Shown here piece after piece: positions 60,663-64,000 of a stretch of 64,000 nt of DNA. The notes below the pieces were generated by a model that worked only from the letters and a program-made list of their open reading frames with translations, searched no databases and was not told where the DNA came from. The position numbers and the translations under genes are program-made. The DNA comes from Amycolatopsis anabasis (GTDB lineage Bacteria > Actinomycetota > Actinomycetes > Mycobacteriales > Pseudonocardiaceae), in contig NZ_VTHK01000041.1 of the NCBI RefSeq assembly GCF_009765355.1, positions 19,475-83,474 of the forward strand. The letters are read 5' to 3'. Each line of letters starts with the position of its first letter. The first letter of the stretch is position 1.

Positions 60663-60694
60663 TTCGGGGGCGCTCTCCAGGGGGCGCCCCCGAA
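60663..60694 (+). terminator. terminator of the DUF6801-like gene
   Basis: TTCGGGGGCGC (60663-60673) pairs perfectly with GCGCCCCCGAA (60684-60694), an 11-bp stem with a 10-nt loop, 11 nt after the stop codon. The remaining 60695-60968 carries no other gene and presumably the promoter of the short-peptide gene. Confidence 0.75.
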
Positions 60695-60968
60695 ACGTGT
60701 GCCCGAAAGGGCGGGATTCGGGAACTAGAAGATTCCTTGACGGGGGCATAACGGCAGGTCGACGCGTGTGATGGGTGGTCGCCGCGCACTCTTTGGTGAC
60801 CGTGTGTGTGAAAACCCGCCCCGCGAATTGCTCCGTTGTGTCAGTATTAGGCCGTTCGCGGGGGAAGGGGACCCGTCGAACGGGGGACTCCGGGCTACCA
60901 GGTCGCATGTTTCGGCAGCCCATGTCACCTAGTTGGACTAATGAAGATCAACAGGGGAGGAGATCGAC

Positions 60969-61139
60969 ATGACCACCACCGAGACCGGTCAGGTCGTCGA
61001 GGAGCAGCCCGTCCCGGCGGGGCCTCCGGTTCCGAAGGTCAACCCGGAGATCGAGATCGTGGGGGAGGAGCCGCAGGACGGCGACAACCAAGGTGTGGGC
61101 ACCGAGTGCTCGGGAGGCTGCGCTCACAAGACCCCGTGA
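60969..61139 (+). CDS. 56-residue acidic peptide with C-terminal CSGGC motif (precursor-like)
   Basis: A short frame starts at ATG 60969, with AGGGGAGGAG upstream, and ends at TGA 61137-61139. The first 35 residues are Thr/Glu/Pro-rich and leader-like (TTTETGQVVEEQPVPAGPP; NPEIEIVGEEPQDGD). The end reads GVGTECSGGCAHKTP, with the only two Cys in the protein. It has no signal peptide or membrane helix. The layout (acidic leader, short Cys-containing core) is that of a RiPP precursor or of a peptide processed by the CHAT protein encoded next. No family is recognised. A T-tailed terminator follows at once, so it can be expressed alone and at high level. Confidence 0.7.
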   Translation: MTTTETGQVVEEQPVPAGPPVPKVNPEIEIVGEEPQDGDNQGVGTECSGGCAHKTP

Positions 61140-61161
61140 GCCGCTTCCAATAAGCGTGATC

Positions 61162-61200
61162 GCCCGCCTGCCGAACTTTCCGGTGGGCGGGCACATTTTT
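61162..61200 (+). terminator. intrinsic terminator/attenuator between peptide and CHAT genes
   Basis: GCCCGCC (61162-61168) pairs with GGCGGGC (61186-61192), with an inner CCG/CGG pairing, and is followed by ACATTTTT. It is the only hairpin with a T-run noted in the window. It would limit read-through from the peptide gene into the CHAT gene, giving excess peptide over protease. Confidence 0.8.
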
Positions 61201-61233
61201 GGCTACGGTCTGTGCTGTCATAGGAGAGTGCCT

Positions 61234-63843
61234 GTGACACAGCCGAGCGCCGCCAGAGCTATACGTGACGCGCGGGAACTCCACCGTGCGGGCGTAGCCG
61301 CGAACTGTTCCGCGCGCCAACGCGAAGGGGTTCGCTTGTTGCAGCGTGGCATGAGACTGCTTGACTCGATCGATCCAGTGAGTCCCGAAGATCGGCCTGA
61401 CTGGCTGGTCGTCCGCATCAGAATCGCGTGCACGCTGGCGACTGTGTCTTCAGAGACCAGCGGTGATGCGGCCGCTGGCCTCGCGAGCTTGGACGATGTG
61501 CGAAAACTCGTTCAGGCAGTGGCTGATCCTGTCGTGCAGGCGGACCTGAGTGGAGCGGTCGACCACAATTCCGGCCTTCTGCTCATGGGCATGGGACGCA
61601 ATGAGGAAAGCGTCTCGTATTTCGACGCGTCGGTCGAACACCAGGAGTTCTGCCTAGCCCGTGCCGTGGATCCCGCTTCGATGATTGGGCTTTACATCGA
61701 CACCCTGGCGACGCGAGGGCTCGCGAACACCCGACTGGGTAAGGTGCGCCGGGCGAGAGAAGACCTGACCAAAGCAGTCGATCTCGCCGAGAAGTACAAG
61801 CTGAAGACCGATGCCGCTGACGTCAGACGGCCGCTCGGAAATCTGGAACTCAGGGTCGGAGATGTTCCGGCGGCCCTCCGTCGCTATCAGGAAAGTGAAC
61901 GGATCTATCGCTCGATCGAGGTCGACGTTCCCGCGTTGCTCCGGCTCGATGAGGCGCGTGCGTTGCTGACGGCTGGACTGGCCGACGAGGCAGGCGTGCA
62001 CCTCGACGAGGTCTTGCCAGTCATGCGAGAACAACGCAGCATCAGCCGGGACCTCGCCGATGTGGAACTGTTCCGGGCCGCTTCGGCGCTTATGACCGAT
62101 GAACTCGATCTCGCGCGGGAGTTGGCGGAGTCGGCGGGGCGGCGGATGCGGCAGTGGGGCTGCGCGACTTGTGTCGCCAACGCCGCCATTATCGGGCTGA
62201 GGGCGGACGCCCAGGACGCGCTGGCCTCGGGCGAGGTGCCCAGCGGGCTGCCCGGCCGTGCGATGCGGGTCGCGAAGTCGATGGCGGCGCCGCGGCTCGC
62301 GGATCAGGCGAATGTGGCGCGGATGCTGGCCGTCCGGTTGGAGATCCGGCGTGGCAACCTCAAGAAAGCGGAAAGGCTGCTGGCCGAGGTGGCCAGGCCC
62401 GGGCAGCTCACGCCGATCGACCAGCGGATGCTCCGCCGCCTCTGCCGGGCCGAACTGGCCGCGGCGCAAGGGAATCGCGGCAAGGCGCTCACCGAGATCC
62501 GGACCGGGGTGGCCGAGCTGGACCAGGTCCGGGATCGCATGGGCGGGCTGGAACTGGTGTCCGGTACGGCGCTGCACGGCCGCGAGCTCGCCGACCTCGC
62601 GATCCGCCTCGTGCTCGGGGACGCGAATCCGCGGCGGCTGTTCGACTGGCTGGAGCGCACCCGCGCGCAGACCTACCGGTACGAGCCGGTCGCCGAGGCC
62701 GACGATCCGGTGCTCGCGGAGCGGGTCGCCGAGGTACGCAGCCTCACCCAGTCGATTCACCAGGCGGTGCACGACGGGCATCCGACCGCGGCGTTGCGGG
62801 CCCGGCGGGCGGAGCGGCTGCGCGAGGCGCACCGGCTGGGCTGGCACGCCGGGCGCTGGGGGCGGCCACGGCCGGTGGCGGGACTGAACGAGGTGGCCGA
62901 GCAACTGGGGAACCGGGCGCTGGTGAGCTTCGCGGTGTCCGAGGACGATCTGGTCGCGGTCGTGGTGGTGGACGGCCGGGCCCGGACGCTCCGGCTCGGG
63001 TCGGCGACGCGGGCGGTGGAAAGCGCCCGGATGCTCAACGTGGACCTCAACGCGCTGGCTCCCGATCACCTGCCGGCGCCGCTCGCCAAGGTGATCCTGG
63101 ACTCGGCGAACCGGCAGGCCGACCTGCTGGACGCCCAGCTCGCGCGGCCCCTGGTCGAAGTGGTGGGCGATCGGGACCTGGTGGTGGTGCCGACCGGTGG
63201 CCTGTACGCCGTGCCGTGGGGGGTGCTGCCGAGCCTGCACTTCCGGCCCACCGTGGTCGCGCCGTCGGCGACGGCCTGGCTCGCCGCGGAGCGAGCCGAA
63301 TCCGGGCGGGCGCGCAAGGTGGTGCTCGTGCGGGGCCCGAACCTCACGGCCGCGCGCGCGGAAATCGACAAGCTGGCCGCGCACTACGGAACGGCCAAGC
63401 TGATGTCCGGACCGCGGGCCGCGGTCAAATCGGTGCTGCGGGCGCTGGACGGGGCGAAACTCGCGCACATCGCCGCGCACGGCGCGCACGAACCGGAGAA
63501 CGCCCTGTTCTCGCGGCTGGAATTGGACGACGGCGCGCTGTACGCGCACGAAATGGCGGCGCTGCGGCGCCCGCCGCGCCAGGTGGTGCTGGCGGCGTGC
63601 GAGCTGGCGCTCAACCGGATCCGGCCGGGGGACGAGGCGCTGGGGTTCGCCAGCGCCCTGCTGGCCAGCGGGTCCCAGACGGTGATCGCGCCGCTGAGCA
63701 AGGTCGGTGACCAGGCGTCGGCGGCGGCGATGGACGACTACCACCGCGCGCTGGCCGGTGGCGCGAGCCCGGCGGTCGCCCTGGCCGACGCGGTCGCCGT
63801 GGATCCGATGCGCCGCCCGTTCGTGTGCCTGGGCGCCGGGTGA
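61234..63843 (+). CDS. TPR-CHAT (caspase-fold) protein
   Basis: The 869-residue protein begins at GTG 61234, backed by TAGGAGAG. Residues about 20-560 are helical TPR-like repeats (GLANTRLGKVRRAREDLTKAV; LGNLELRVGDVPAALRRYQES, each shown separately). A CHAT peptidase domain fills the C-terminal 300 residues (LVVVPTGGLYAVPWGVLPSL). The catalytic pair is present: His749 in AHIAAHGAHE and Cys789 in VVLAACELAL. TPR-CHAT proteins include gasdermin-activating and type III-E CRISPR-linked proteases that cut a partner after sensing. Here the only neighbour is the 56-residue peptide, a candidate substrate or trigger. The 5' third uses more A/T-ending codons than the 3' part, hinting at mixed origin. 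Confidence 0.85.
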   Translation: MTQPSAARAIRDARELHRAGVAANCSARQREGVRLLQRGMRLLDSIDPVSPEDRPDWLVVRIRIACTLATVSSETSGDAAAGLASLDDVRKLVQAVADPVVQADLSGAVDHNSGLLLMGMGRNEESVSYFDASVEHQEFCLARAVDPASMIGLYIDTLATRGLANTRLGKVRRAREDLTKAVDLAEKYKLKTDAADVRRPLGNLELRVGDVPAALRRYQESERIYRSIEVDVPALLRLDEARALLTAGLADEAGVHLDEVLPVMREQRSISRDLADVELFRAASALMTDELDLARELAESAGRRMRQWGCATCVANAAIIGLRADAQDALASGEVPSGLPGRAMRVAKSMAAPRLADQANVARMLAVRLEIRRGNLKKAERLLAEVARPGQLTPIDQRMLRRLCRAELAAAQGNRGKALTEIRTGVAELDQVRDRMGGLELVSGTALHGRELADLAIRLVLGDANPRRLFDWLERTRAQTYRYEPVAEADDPVLAERVAEVRSLTQSIHQAVHDGHPTAALRARRAERLREAHRLGWHAGRWGRPRPVAGLNEVAEQLGNRALVSFAVSEDDLVAVVVVDGRARTLRLGSATRAVESARMLNVDLNALAPDHLPAPLAKVILDSANRQADLLDAQLARPLVEVVGDRDLVVVPTGGLYAVPWGVLPSLHFRPTVVAPSATAWLAAERAESGRARKVVLVRGPNLTAARAEIDKLAAHYGTAKLMSGPRAAVKSVLRALDGAKLAHIAAHGAHEPENALFSRLELDDGALYAHEMAALRRPPRQVVLAACELALNRIRPGDEALGFASALLASGSQTVIAPLSKVGDQASAAAMDDYHRALAGGASPAVALADAVAVDPMRRPFVCLGAG

Positions 63844-63862
63844 CGTTCGCGGGCTCGGCTGT

Positions 63863-63903
63863 CGCGAGTCCCCCGTTTCGGACGTGCGAGTTCCCCGTTT
63901 CGG
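63863..63903. repeat. degenerate tandem repeat, copy 3 of 3 (inverted)
   Basis: Two 22-bp units GCGAGTcCCCCGTTTCGG (63864) and GCGAGTtCCCCGTTTCGG (63886) lie between the CHAT stop and the end of the minus-strand amidohydrolase. Read on the minus strand they match the GAACGGGGGACTCGCG variant at the end of the 32351 array. Confidence 0.75.
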
Positions 63904-63911
63904 TAGGCGGG

Positions 63912-64000
63912 TCAGGGCAGTGCGAACATCTGGCGTGCGTTGCGGCCGCCGAGTTCCGGGTCGGCGTAGGGGTAGTCCACGGAGAACATGATGTGGTCCG
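63912..64000 (-). CDS. amidohydrolase family 2 protein, C-terminal end only
   Basis: A minus-strand frame enters from the right edge and ends at TGA (63912-63914). The 28 visible residues read DHIMFSVDYPYADPELGG, then RNARQMFALP. This is the usual end of amidohydrolase_2 (ACMSD-like) proteins, where the Asp of the SVDYPY turn is the metal-site acid and the NARQMFAL helix closes the barrel. Such enzymes decarboxylate or hydrolyse aromatic acids. The rest lies outside the window. Confidence 0.8.
   Translation of the reverse strand, partial: DHIMFSVDYPYADPELGGRNARQMFALP

Overview
The window is about 70% GC and codes in the style of a soil actinomycete: strong G/C third positions, many GTG starts, 1-4 nt start/stop overlaps inside operons, lipoprotein and Ala-rich secretion signals, and few insertion elements. 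Several features point to Pseudonocardiales, most likely Amycolatopsis or a close relative. These are a DUF222/HNH gene in a locally AT-rich patch, long perfect intergenic palindromes built on (G)AGGG(G)ACC, a degenerate 21-bp tandem repeat seen at three places, and several MAB_1171c/XRE/IrrE-type genes. No rRNA, tRNA, CRISPR array, transposase, integrase or replication origin was seen.

Layout. 1-10,230: secreted and hydrolytic genes (alpha/beta hydrolase, chymotrypsin-fold protease, PAP2 phosphatase, M14 carboxypeptidase, a beta-propeller amidohydrolase paired with a PQQ-type propeller dehydrogenase). 10,234-11,762: a DUF222/HNH gene whose 3' end runs into palindromes and tandem repeats. 11,740-16,384: a ribose-type sugar ABC importer divergent from an SDR oxidoreductase. 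16,582-19,262: a polar amino acid ABC importer. 19,312-25,118: a beta-lactamase-fold protein, a P1-family aminopeptidase with a TetR regulator, an APC permease and small membrane proteins. 25,248-32,316: a signalling or conflict island (below). 32,588-37,216: TauD dioxygenase, SnoaL-like protein, GT39-like membrane protein, PspC protein, subtilase. 37,293-45,757: a catabolic operon with an NCS1 permease, a hydantoinase/oxoprolinase, three DUF917 paralogues, an SDR and a PucR regulator. 46,450-48,353: a three-gene set (membrane peptide, HTH-membrane protein, Sel1 protein). 48,354-56,170: a putative small specialised-metabolism or signalling cluster (degenerate PLP-decarboxylase-fold protein, MHS transporter, XRE and IrrE-type regulators, asparagine synthetase, MAB_1171c membrane protein, stand-alone TrpC). 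56,847-64,000: nitrilase-family hydrolase, two secreted proteins, a 56-residue Cys-containing peptide followed by a strong terminator and a TPR-CHAT protease-like protein, then the 3' end of an amidohydrolase.

The two most unusual loci are these. (1) 25,532-32,316 groups two Crp/Fnr proteins that both keep a cyclic-nucleotide phosphate-binding cassette, a PycTM-like (Pycsar effector-like) membrane protein, a protein with two class III cyclase-like domains (one intact-looking, one degenerate), a P-loop NTPase-like protein with helical repeats, and an SPFH-like protein. The last three are joined by ATGA overlaps. The C-terminal tail of the cyclase-like protein and the N-terminus of the NTPase-like protein share an ungapped 24-residue motif, as expected for a homotypic recognition motif. 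I read this as a candidate cyclic-nucleotide conflict system, which is inference. (2) 60,969-63,843 pairs a short acidic peptide ending in a CSGGC motif with a TPR-CHAT caspase-fold protein, a possible substrate-protease pair or RiPP-like precursor locus.

Gene starts were chosen by Shine-Dalgarno match, family start and overlap with the upstream gene. Long open frames antisense to real genes are abundant at this GC and were left out.
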